From JBDRMV01 sp043825615 (GTDB lineage: Bacteria > CG03): a stretch of DNA of 64,000 nt. A program made the position numbers and the translations under genes. The DNA is taken from assembly GCA_043825615.1 (NCBI GenBank), contig JBDRRS010000004.1:55781-119780 (forward strand), written 5' to 3'. Below, piece after piece: positions 17,682-25,336 of the stretch. The notes beneath the pieces are model-generated. The model did no database searches. It was not told the DNA's origin and worked only from the letters and a program-made list of their open reading frames with translations. Every line of letters begins with the position of its first letter. Positions within the stretch are counted from its first letter, which is position 1.

Positions 17682-18479
17682 TTACTGCAGGGCTTTTATT
17701 CTCTGACGGGCGAGGGCGTCGTATTTCGTATCGAGAAGTTTCCTAAAGTGAAACAAAGCGCTTTCTGAATAAGATGACTTTTTGTCTTCGTCCGACTCGT
17801 ATTTTGAGAGATTATAATACAGGGCGGCAAGGTCTTTTCTTATCGGAACCGCCGACGGATATTTCTCAACGCCCCTGTTGTAGTAATCAAGCGCGTCATA
17901 AACAAATTTTTCCAGCAGGCATTGTCTTCCCATTTCAAGATACGCGCGGGATGTTTTAAGCCGGGCCATCCTGGCCATTTGCTCCCACCTTTTTCTATTG
18001 CAGAGAGAATCCTTAGCCCAGATATCAGCCTCGGCATGCCCTCTCCTCAAAAGTTCCCAGTTGAGACACCTCTCGGCGCCGCTCTCGTCCTTGTAAAAAA
18101 TCAGAGCCAGCGTCCTGCCAAAAATACCCTCCGCGTTTTCCGGATTAAAAACAAGCAGAACTTTCTTCCAGTTGACCGTACTTTTTGTAAATTCCGTCGC
18201 TTCCAAGGCGCCCGGCTCGTCCGTGTCAAAACCCATATCGGGATGGGCAACTTCGGGAGTATCCACTCCGAGTAATCTGACAACCGTTCCCTCCTCTCCT
18301 GCTTTCTCCATCCCTTCCACGACGATTGTGTCGCCATCATATACACCGTTTACAATCACATTTTGTTTTTTGTGCGGAACATCCCAGTTAATATACGGAA
18401 ACTTTTTCCCGTCAATTGCGCCGCCGGCTGTTTTCGAAATTACAGAGCATTCGGAAAAAGACAGAAGCGAAAAACACAT
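17682..18479 (-). CDS. Exported SNase-like (thermonuclease fold) protein with TPR-like tail
   Basis: 265 residues. Residues about 40-160 are an SNase/OB-fold domain: NGVYDGDTIVVEG, VRLLGVDTPEVAHP, a GRTLALIFY segment (the catalytic arginine region) and LLRRGHAEAD. The C-terminal 100 residues are helical and TPR-like (YDALDYYNRGVEKYPSA). The N-terminus is hydrophobic (MCFSLLSFSECS) and probably a signal peptide; an upstream extension without an ATG would lengthen it. It should be a secreted or periplasmic nuclease or nucleic-acid-binding protein. It follows the molybdenum hydroxylase genes and may be in their operon. Confidence 0.8.
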   Translation of the reverse strand: MCFSLLSFSECSVISKTAGGAIDGKKFPYINWDVPHKKQNVIVNGVYDGDTIVVEGMEKAGEEGTVVRLLGVDTPEVAHPDMGFDTDEPGALEATEFTKSTVNWKKVLLVFNPENAEGIFGRTLALIFYKDESGAERCLNWELLRRGHAEADIWAKDSLCNRKRWEQMARMARLKTSRAYLEMGRQCLLEKFVYDALDYYNRGVEKYPSAVPIRKDLAALYYNLSKYESDEDKKSSYSESALFHFRKLLDTKYDALARQRIKALQ

Positions 18480-18510
18480 CAGTGAGAAAAGAACCTGCCT
18501 GACCCGCAGT

Positions 18511-18523
18511 CCGCCTTCGGCGG
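18511..18523. repeat. CCGCCTTCGGCGG palindrome
   Basis: Perfect GC-rich palindrome with a 3-base loop between the 2Fe-2S subunit gene and the SNase gene. The same sequence occurs at 52833-52845. There is no T-run, so it is not a standard terminator. Confidence 0.5.
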
Positions 18524-18540
18524 AGTATAGAGTGCCTTTT

Positions 18541-19017
18541 TTACTTTTGATTTTTCAGGTATTTTTGCGCGAGTTTCGCGCCGTCAAGGATTGCTTCGTA
18601 TCCGGTGCACCTGCAGAGATGGCCCGCCAGCGCCTCGATTATTTCTTCTTTGCCTGCGTTAATATTTTTATTGAACAGCGCGAGAAGTTCCATCACGATT
18701 CCCGGCATGCAGAAACCGCACTGCACCGCGCCGGCGTCGATAAGAGCCTTCTGCACAGGATGAATTTTTTTACCTTTCGCCAGGCCCTCAATGGTTGTCA
18801 CTTCCCTGCCGTCTAAATTTTTAGCGGGAAAAACGCAGCTCTTCTTCGCCTCGCCGTCTATAATGACGGTACAGGCGCCGCAGGACGCATCGTCGCAGCC
18901 GCGCTTTGCGCCGGTAAGGTCCAACTTTTCTCTCAAAACTTCCAACGCCGTTTCCCAGCCCTCAATCTCTACCGTTCTTTTCTTCCCGTTTACGCTAAAA
19001 GTTATTTTTTGCGGCAT
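18541..19017 (-). CDS. Molybdenum hydroxylase [2Fe-2S] subunit (CoxS/XdhC type)
   Basis: Small subunit carrying two [2Fe-2S] clusters. The plant-ferredoxin-like cluster is in KRGCDDASCGACTVIIDG with a later SCVFP; the second is in QCGFCMPG and LCRCTGYE. It relays electrons from the molybdopterin site towards FAD. ATG 19017 is preferred over GTG 19020 because GGAG lies 8 bases upstream; the ATG overlaps the previous stop by one base (TGATG). The gene lies behind the large subunit gene. Confidence 0.95.
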   Translation of the reverse strand: MPQKITFSVNGKKRTVEIEGWETALEVLREKLDLTGAKRGCDDASCGACTVIIDGEAKKSCVFPAKNLDGREVTTIEGLAKGKKIHPVQKALIDAGAVQCGFCMPGIVMELLALFNKNINAGKEEIIEALAGHLCRCTGYEAILDGAKLAQKYLKNQK

Positions 19018-21332
19018 CACTTTTTCTCCATGGCTTTTTTTATTTTTTCGGGCGTAACCGGAAGTTCAAACAAATCCACGCCGATAGCATCATATATCGC
19101 ATTGAGAATCGCGGGAGCCACACCGACGACAGGATGCTCTCCTATCCCCCGCGCGCCGAAAGGGCCTATTTCTCCCGGTGTTTCGACGAACTCAACCGTC
19201 TGTTTTGCCGGGGCATCTTTTATGGACGGGAGCCGGTATTTTGAAAAGAAAGGATTCAGCGCCTTCCCTTCCGGACTGAATTTCAGTTCCTCATATAAAG
19301 TTGAACCGATTGCCATCATAACACCGCCGACAACCTGCCCCCTTATCTGCATGGGGTTAATGACTCTTCCGACGTCAAAAGACGAGGCGAAGTGGTCAAT
19401 AATAATTTTCCCCGTCTTTTTCTCTATTCTGAGTTCGCATGCCTGCGCGCCGAACGTGTAAGTCACGCCCATATTACCCTGGCCGTTCTTGTCGGGATTG
19501 GAATAACGCGGCAGACGAGCATCGGACGTCGTCTGGACAACTTCCCCGACGGTTATGCCGTCCTCGCACATATAACCTCTGACGAGGCGGGTCACTTCGA
19601 CCTTGACGGAAGGGTCGGATTTCAGAAAAATGCAATCCCCGTCATACTCAAGCATGTCAATATCGCACCTCAGGACCTGCGAAGCCGTCTGCTTTAATTT
19701 CCGAATTGCCTTTTCACAGGCGCGCACGACGGCGCGTCCGCCCTGAATCGTAAACATCGAGCCGATCGTCTGCCACTCCCACGGCGAAAACTGCGTGTCT
19801 ATTTCCGTATATACCCTGATTCTTTCCGGCGAAATTTTCAAAACCTCCGCGGCGACCTGTCTTACAACGGTCCTTAAACCCTGACCGACTTCGGCGCCGC
19901 CCATATTTATTGAAACGCTACCGTCAACATTGAACTTGAGGTAACAGCCCTTTGAGGAAAAGGGCGCGCCCTTCGGCGATTTCATCAAAGCGGCAAAACC
20001 CCTCCCGTAATAATAACCGTCACTGCTTTTGGGCTTTGCTTTTGAAAAGACCTTCTTCCTGATTATATCCGCGCACTTTTTCACGTCGCCGTTGGTCTTC
20101 CAGAGTTTTTCTCCGAGAGCCGTCTGCTTTCCGGGCCCGAGATAATTCTTTTCCCTCAGTTCAAACGGAGACATCTTTAACTTCCTCGCGAGAATGTCCA
20201 TCAGCCGCTCGGTCGCAAACTGCGATTCCTGGTGGCCGTAGCCCCTGAAAGCCCCGACCGGAGGCGTGTTCGTGTAAACGGAATTGCCTTCCAGACAACA
20301 GTTCGGGAATTCGTAAACGCCCGTGGAATTGTGCGTGGCGCCTATCATGACATGAATGCCGGTATCCACGAACGCACCGGTCGAATGATAAACAACCGTT
20401 TTTATCGCCGTGAGTTTACCGTCCTTTCTTGCCCCTATTTTCATTTTAGTCCTTATGCCGTGTCCTATAAGAGTGCTTAAGAAGTCCTCTTTCCTCGTGG
20501 CGACCCACTTCACAGGGGCCCCGGGAACAAAACTCGCGATATATGCGATTGTCTGCTCGACGGTAACGTCCGACTTGTAACCGAAGCAGCCGCCGACTTC
20601 AGGGATGTGGACTCTTATGTCGGAAACCGGAAGATTGTACGTCCTTGCAAAATCCTCTCTTATAACGAAAGGGCATATTGAGGAAGACCAGACCTCAATC
20701 GTCCCGTCCTCGTGAAAACACACAATCGAGCCGTGCGGTTCAAGAGCAGCGGAAGAGCCGAAAGGATAATTGAACTCGCCCTCCGCGACGGCATCCGCCT
20801 CCTTAAAACCTTTTTCAACGTTGCCTTTTTTCAGAACGTAACGGCTTGCGATGTTCGTGCCCGGGACGGCTCCCATCCCCGGGAGATGCCAGAACTTGCC
20901 GCTGTCGGAATGAATCAGCACCGCATCTTTTTTGAGAGCATCGCCGGCGTCCGTATAAACAGGCAGGGGCTTATATTCGGCCTTTATTTTTTTTACCGCC
21001 TGTTTTGCCTGCCGCGGACTTTCGGCGACGACGGCGGCGACCGGCTCGCCGATGTAGCGGACTTTATCAACCGCCAGCGGGGAGCGGTCTCTTATGTTAT
21101 CCCCGAATTTGAATTTACAATTTTTCCCCGTAACAACTTTTACGACGCCTTCGCTCTTCTCCGCCTCGGATGTGTCTATTGAAACAATCTCCGCGTGAGC
21201 GTACTCCGGCATCAGGAGCGCCGCATAAAGCATCCCCGGAAGTTTTATGTCGTCCAGGAAAACGGACTTGCCGGTAATTTTACTCACCGCATCGGGACGG
21301 ATGATATCTTTGCCGATGTATTTGAATTTCAT
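19017..21332 (-). CDS. Molybdenum hydroxylase large subunit (xanthine dehydrogenase family)
   Basis: 771 residues, the molybdopterin-binding subunit of the CoxL/XdhA family. It starts YIGKDIIRPDAVSKITGKSVFLDDIK as usual and has the EVGGCFGYKSD, AFRGYGHQES and GGAEVGQG motifs that bind the molybdenum cofactor. The catalytic glutamate is in GARGIGEHPVVGVAPAI. It hydroxylates an unknown purine or other N-heterocycle or aldehyde. Its own small subunit lies downstream, a deaminase-like gene upstream, and the only FAD subunit in the window is at 24542-25336. Confidence 0.93.
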   Translation of the reverse strand: MKFKYIGKDIIRPDAVSKITGKSVFLDDIKLPGMLYAALLMPEYAHAEIVSIDTSEAEKSEGVVKVVTGKNCKFKFGDNIRDRSPLAVDKVRYIGEPVAAVVAESPRQAKQAVKKIKAEYKPLPVYTDAGDALKKDAVLIHSDSGKFWHLPGMGAVPGTNIASRYVLKKGNVEKGFKEADAVAEGEFNYPFGSSAALEPHGSIVCFHEDGTIEVWSSSICPFVIREDFARTYNLPVSDIRVHIPEVGGCFGYKSDVTVEQTIAYIASFVPGAPVKWVATRKEDFLSTLIGHGIRTKMKIGARKDGKLTAIKTVVYHSTGAFVDTGIHVMIGATHNSTGVYEFPNCCLEGNSVYTNTPPVGAFRGYGHQESQFATERLMDILARKLKMSPFELREKNYLGPGKQTALGEKLWKTNGDVKKCADIIRKKVFSKAKPKSSDGYYYGRGFAALMKSPKGAPFSSKGCYLKFNVDGSVSINMGGAEVGQGLRTVVRQVAAEVLKISPERIRVYTEIDTQFSPWEWQTIGSMFTIQGGRAVVRACEKAIRKLKQTASQVLRCDIDMLEYDGDCIFLKSDPSVKVEVTRLVRGYMCEDGITVGEVVQTTSDARLPRYSNPDKNGQGNMGVTYTFGAQACELRIEKKTGKIIIDHFASSFDVGRVINPMQIRGQVVGGVMMAIGSTLYEELKFSPEGKALNPFFSKYRLPSIKDAPAKQTVEFVETPGEIGPFGARGIGEHPVVGVAPAILNAIYDAIGVDLFELPVTPEKIKKAMEKK

Positions 21333-21335
21333 TTT

Positions 21336-22559
21336 TCAGTTCCCGTATAATCTTGTTTCCGCCGTATTTTCCGCCACAATTTTTCCGCTGCTTATAACAT
21401 ACCGCGGGGCTTCCTGAAAACGCAGCGCTTCAAGAACACTGCCGACTCCGAGAACCACCATATCGGCAACGCCGCCTTCCCTGATTCCGAAATTTTTAAT
21501 GTTCATCGCTTTTGCGCCGTTGACCGTTATCATATCGTACAGCGTTTCCATATCGTCCGCTCCCGTCATCCAGAGAAGATGCGATGCGAGGAAAGCGACT
21601 TCAAGCATGTTGTTTCTCCCGTAAGGATAATACGCGTCCGAAATGTCATCCTGACCGAGACAGACCAGAACCTTCTCCTCAAGGAGTTCCTTTACCCGCG
21701 CGTGCAGGGGTCCGGTATGGGGGTCCGTTACAATCCCTATTTTCGCTTTCTTGAGAAGAGCGGCTACTTTCTGAAAATACGGTTTCGGATAAAGGCACAT
21801 CGCCCGCGCATGTTGCGCGAGGACGCGGCCTTCCCAGCCGTTTTTTATCGTCTCTACCGCGAGCATCTCAAGAGTGCGGAGCGTAGCATCGCCGGCGTCA
21901 TCAACAAGCATAGAGACATCCTTATTATAAGTACGGGCAATCGCCATCATTTTCTGAATATGCGCTCTTTCATCATCCTCGGTGTATTCAATCCAGGGAA
22001 TCCCCCCGACGATATCGGCGCCGAGGTCCATCGCTTTTTTTATGAGTTTTTCGGCCTCCGGTTCGCGCACCACGCCGTCCTGGGGAAAGGCAACGACCTG
22101 AATATCAACAATCCCTTTAAATTCTTCCCTCACTTTTATCAGCGCTTTAACTCCCTCAAGGCGCGCTTTTGAATCAACGTCGGCGAAAGCCCTTATGTGA
22201 AGGTTCCCGTACCGCGCCGCAAGGTCCGCCGCCTTCCGGACGTTCGGGATAATCCATTTCTCGTCGTAGTTTTCCTTGACGCGGGCAGCGAGTTCTATCG
22301 CCGTCATCGCCTTGCCCATATCGGAGCCGTGATAATCCTTCAGCGCCTTTTCATCCATCATTCCCAAAGTCCAGACCTTGCAGAGATGCAGGTGCGCGTT
22401 GCAGAACGCTTCCGTGACAAGATTCTTTTTCGCGTCAATGACTTTCTTCGCGTCAATCTTCAATTTTCCTGAAATTTTTCTGATTTTCTTTTTATCAACT
22501 GCAATATCGAACAGACCCTTGCGCCCGCGCAATTTAGCATTACGAATCAATAAATCCAT
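21336..22559 (-). CDS. Cytosine deaminase-like amidohydrolase with altered metal site
   Basis: 407 residues similar to CodA/AtzC: NAHLHLCKVWTLG (H56, H58), AQHARAM (H250), ARVKELLEEKVLVCLGQDD (D304) and SDAYYPYGRNNMLEVAF. At the position of the CodA HxDE motif it has MLVDD (residues 217-221): leucine replaces the metal-ligand histidine and aspartate replaces the catalytic glutamate. So it either binds metal differently or acts on another substrate. GGAGGGGG precedes the ATG. It starts 11 bases after a small membrane protein gene and its stop is 3 bases from the hydroxylase large-subunit gene, so they form one operon. Confidence 0.85.
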   Translation of the reverse strand: MDLLIRNAKLRGRKGLFDIAVDKKKIRKISGKLKIDAKKVIDAKKNLVTEAFCNAHLHLCKVWTLGMMDEKALKDYHGSDMGKAMTAIELAARVKENYDEKWIIPNVRKAADLAARYGNLHIRAFADVDSKARLEGVKALIKVREEFKGIVDIQVVAFPQDGVVREPEAEKLIKKAMDLGADIVGGIPWIEYTEDDERAHIQKMMAIARTYNKDVSMLVDDAGDATLRTLEMLAVETIKNGWEGRVLAQHARAMCLYPKPYFQKVAALLKKAKIGIVTDPHTGPLHARVKELLEEKVLVCLGQDDISDAYYPYGRNNMLEVAFLASHLLWMTGADDMETLYDMITVNGAKAMNIKNFGIREGGVADMVVLGVGSVLEALRFQEAPRYVISSGKIVAENTAETRLYGN

Positions 22560-22570
22560 ACCCCCTCCCT

Positions 22571-22777
22571 CTATAAACCTACCGGCAATCCAAAACTGAC
22601 GGACATAACCTTGTATAAAAGATCCATTACGGCCATAAGCAGCGCCAAAAGCAAAATCAGATGAAAAAGGAAAACGGCGAGGTTTTCTTTTTCATCATAC
22701 TCCTTCACCGCCGCGCGAGTATCCGTCACCAGCAAAACCGCCAGCAAAACAACAATCGTCCAGTAATAAAAAACCAT
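22571..22777 (-). CDS. Small membrane protein of 68 residues, unknown function
   Basis: Two hydrophobic segments (about residues 4-18, YYWTIVVLLAVLLVT, and 33-55, LAVFLFHLILLLALLMAVMD) separated by a charged loop KEYDEKEN. AAAGGA lies upstream of the ATG. It is first in the operon with the cytosine-deaminase-like gene and the molybdenum hydroxylase. I do not recognise a family. Confidence 0.6.
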   Translation of the reverse strand: MVFYYWTIVVLLAVLLVTDTRAAVKEYDEKENLAVFLFHLILLLALLMAVMDLLYKVMSVSFGLPVGL

Positions 22778-22805
22778 TACCGCCGTCCTTTTTTTTGTAA
22801 ATATT

Positions 22806-22964
22806 CAGTGAACACCGTATTTGTCATTGCCCTCTGCAATCCAAAGGATTGCGAGGACTTAGTCCCGGGAATTCTCCGAATTCCACGGGGCGAGCCCGAA
22901 GGGCGTGGCAATCTCGAGATTGCTTCGGTCATTTCATTCCCTCGCAATGACACGCCGTTCACTG
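22806..22964. mobile_element. 159-base non-coding element with terminal inverted repeats
   Basis: The left end CAGTGAACACCGT...TGTCATTGC (22806-22830) is mirrored by the right end GCAATGACACGCCGTTCACTG (22944-22964). Inside lies a perfect palindrome GCAATCTCGAGATTGC (22908-22923). It has no coding capacity. The layout is that of a miniature inverted-repeat element; similar sequences with GCAATGACA ends are common dispersed repeats in many bacterial genomes. It lies between divergent operons. Confidence 0.75.
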
Positions 22965-23037
22965 AGCTTTTACCTTTTTTCAGTACTGGAAAATTATATT
23001 TTTTTCCGCGGCATTTGTCAATTTATAGACACGCCGC

Positions 23038-23067
23038 TTGACAATAAAGAACCCTAAAAAGTATAAT
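23038..23067 (+). promoter_or_regulatory. Promoter of the rplM-rpsI operon (leaderless)
   Basis: TTGACA (23038-23043), 18-base spacer, TATAAT (23062-23067): both boxes match consensus. The ATG of rplM is 8 bases after the -10 box and there is no Shine-Dalgarno, so the mRNA should start at or within about 2 bases of the start codon. Confidence 0.8.
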
Positions 23068-23075
23068 TCGTCATT

Positions 23076-23480
23076 ATGAAAAGCCTGAAGTGGTTTCTTT
23101 TGGACGTAAAGGGAAAAGCAATAGGCCGCTGCGCGGTGCAGATATCCAAAATACTGCGCGGCAAGGACACGCTGCCTTACCATCCGAATAAACTGGCCGA
23201 TTGCGGCATCGTCGTCATAAACGCCAAAGCCGTAAAATTGACCGGAACCAAAGCTGTCACAAAAGAATTTTTCTTTCACCCGACGACACAGCCCGGACAC
23301 TGGAAAAGAATAACCCTTGGGAAACTCCTTGAGAAAGACCCGCGTAAGGTTATCATAGAAGCGGTAAAAGGAATGCTTCCTAAAAACCGTTTAAGAAAAA
23401 CAGCTCTGCGGAGAATCCGCGTTTATCCCGGGGAAAAACATCCGCACGCAGCAAATATAACAGGAGTGAAAAATGGCTGA
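23076..23480 (+). CDS. rplM: 50S ribosomal protein L13
   Basis: 134 residues, early-assembly large-subunit protein. Conserved segments: KWFLLDVKGKAIGRCAVQISKILRGKD, DCGIVVINAKAVKLTG, HPTTQPGHWKRITLGKLLEKDP and the MLPKNRLR motif. Slightly shorter than E. coli L13 at the C-terminus. It overlaps rpsI by 8 bases. Confidence 0.98.
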   Translation: MKSLKWFLLDVKGKAIGRCAVQISKILRGKDTLPYHPNKLADCGIVVINAKAVKLTGTKAVTKEFFFHPTTQPGHWKRITLGKLLEKDPRKVIIEAVKGMLPKNRLRKTALRRIRVYPGEKHPHAANITGVKNG

Positions 23481-23862
23481 GATAGCAACTTCGGGTAAAA
23501 GAAAAAGCGCAGTAGCGAAAATTGTTTTAAGGGACGGCTCGGGAAAAATTACTGTCAACAAAAAGGATTTTGAGGACTACTTCAAAGGATACCCGCTGGC
23601 AAAACACGAAGTTATCCGGCCTCTGATAGCAACGTCCACAAGAAAAAATTACGACTTCACCGTCCATGTTACCGGCGGCGGTCTTTCGGGACAGGCGCAG
23701 GCAATAAGACACGGCATTTCAAAAGCGCTGCTTTTAATATCCGGAGACCATAAAACCATCCTGCGGAAAGAAGGTTTCCTCACAAGGGACTCAAGAGTTG
23801 TGGAAAGGAAAAAACCCGGGCAGCCGAAAGCCAGAAAAAGATTCCAGTATTCAAAACGCTGA
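23473..23862 (+). CDS. rpsI: 30S ribosomal protein S9
   Basis: 129 residues. It shows the S9 pattern: TSGKRKSAVAKIVLRDGSGK, the VTGGGLSGQAQAIRHGISKAL core and a basic C-terminal tail ending KARKRFQYSKR that reaches the P-site tRNA. It lies in the usual pair with L13 and has an AGGAG before the ATG. Confidence 0.98.
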   Translation: MAEIATSGKRKSAVAKIVLRDGSGKITVNKKDFEDYFKGYPLAKHEVIRPLIATSTRKNYDFTVHVTGGGLSGQAQAIRHGISKALLLISGDHKTILRKEGFLTRDSRVVERKKPGQPKARKRFQYSKR

Positions 23863-23868
23863 TACCAA

Positions 23869-24471
23869 ATGGAGAATTTCTCCTTTGTCTGCGTTGATTT
23901 TCAGAAAGAGTTTACGTCTCCCGACGGTTATTTTTTCAGAAAAAGGCCCATGGTTGATTTTGTAAAAAAAAACCTTTTTCCCTTTCTGAAAAAAAAGAAC
24001 ATCAAAGTCAGCGAAATAGCGGCGGATTACAGAAAACCGCGCCGAGGCGACAGAAAGCCCCACTGCGCGCCCGGGTCGGACGGTTTCCTTTCGGAACTCC
24101 CCGGCGAACTGCGGAAGTCGCGGTGGGTCAAGGCAATGAACTCGCCGGTGTGGACGCGCAAAAATGCCGGAACCTTAAAAAAAACTTCATGGCCGTACGT
24201 TGACGACAGGAAATTTACGTTCTGGCTAAAAAAGAATTTAAGGAAAAACTGCATTCTCTTCGGTCTGACCCTTGACAAGTGCCTGCTCTGCACGGTGCAG
24301 GAACTTTACTTCCGGGGATACAGGGTGAAGATACTCCGCGAGGGATGCGACACATTTTCCGGAAGTCAAAAAGAAAAAGAAATGCTTTTCAACCTGCTCA
24401 CGCTCACAAAATGGGCGGAAATCATATCATGGAACGCCTTGAAAAAAATATATAATTCCCATTATGCGTGA
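23869..24471 (+). CDS. Isochorismatase-like cysteine hydrolase
   Basis: 200 residues of the isochorismatase/amidase superfamily. The catalytic Asp is in FVCVDFQKEFTSPDG, the Lys in RWVKAMNSPVWTRKN and the nucleophile Cys in LFGLTLDKCLLCTVQELYFRGY. Relatives hydrolyse N-carbamoylsarcosine, ureidoacrylate, nicotinamide or other amides. It starts 6 bases after rpsI and shortly before two hydroxylase genes, so an amidase step in N-heterocycle breakdown is a reasonable guess. Substrate unknown. Confidence 0.8.
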   Translation: MENFSFVCVDFQKEFTSPDGYFFRKRPMVDFVKKNLFPFLKKKNIKVSEIAADYRKPRRGDRKPHCAPGSDGFLSELPGELRKSRWVKAMNSPVWTRKNAGTLKKTSWPYVDDRKFTFWLKKNLRKNCILFGLTLDKCLLCTVQELYFRGYRVKILREGCDTFSGSQKEKEMLFNLLTLTKWAEIISWNALKKIYNSHYA

Positions 24472-24541
24472 AACTTTAAACTGTCCTGATAAGAATTGCC
24501 GGATACAGGCACATTATGCTAATTTAATGGAGTAACCTCTT

Positions 24542-25336
24542 ATGGAATATTACGCGGCGGTTTCATTAAAACAGGCTGAAGACCTTAAGAAAAAGATTGC
24601 CGGAAGCGCTTATTTCGCCGGCGGGACGGTATTGAACTGGCGGGGCGAGCCCGCGGCAAATGCGCTTATTGACCTCAAAGACCTGAAACTCGGCGGGATA
24701 AAAGCGTCCGGCGGCAAAATCATAATCGGCGCTTCCGCGACAATTCAGGAAATTGCCGAAAGCCGCGCGGTTCCGAAAGAACTGGCAAAAGCGGCGCGCT
24801 GTTTTACCGGCATAAACGTAAGGAATATGGCCACTATCGGCGGGACGGCGGCGGGAAAATTTTTCATCTCGAACCTCCTGCCTGTCCTGGCGGCATACAA
24901 CGCGGAAGTTGAATATTATCTGACCGGCGCGAAAAAAACCCTGCCGCTTACGGACTGGCTGAAGAACAAAAAAGGAATTGTCTGCGCAATCGTCGTCGGA
25001 CATCTGAAAAGAAAAGTAAAAGTCCTGCAGGAGAAAATATCCGCTATGGACTTCCCGTCAATAGTTACGGCTATGGGTTTTGAACTGCGCGACGGTAAAA
25101 TAACAAAACCCGTCGTTGCAGTGAGCGGCGCCGGCGGGGCGCTCTCAATATCAAAAAAGGCGGAGGTTTATCTGACGGGGTTGAAATTAATCAGCGCTGA
25201 AGCGGGAAAACTCAGCGCCGCCGCTTTGAAAGATATTAAAACAACCGGCAACGTCAAAGTCAGCGCGCGTGTAAAAAAAAGAATTATAGAAAGTCATCTG
25301 ACGTCCATATTAAACGCCCTTAAACCGGAGTTGTAA
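24542..25336 (+). CDS. Molybdenum hydroxylase FAD-binding subunit (CoxM/XdhB type)
   Basis: 264 residues. It has the FAD-binding motifs AYFAGGTVLNW and RNMATIGGTAAG and the C-terminal domain typical of medium subunits. It passes electrons from the iron-sulfur clusters to NAD(P) or another acceptor. The stop codon overlaps the next start (TAATG). It is the only FAD subunit here, so it may serve both hydroxylase systems. Confidence 0.93.
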   Translation: MEYYAAVSLKQAEDLKKKIAGSAYFAGGTVLNWRGEPAANALIDLKDLKLGGIKASGGKIIIGASATIQEIAESRAVPKELAKAARCFTGINVRNMATIGGTAAGKFFISNLLPVLAAYNAEVEYYLTGAKKTLPLTDWLKNKKGIVCAIVVGHLKRKVKVLQEKISAMDFPSIVTAMGFELRDGKITKPVVAVSGAGGALSISKKAEVYLTGLKLISAEAGKLSAAALKDIKTTGNVKVSARVKKRIIESHLTSILNALKPEL

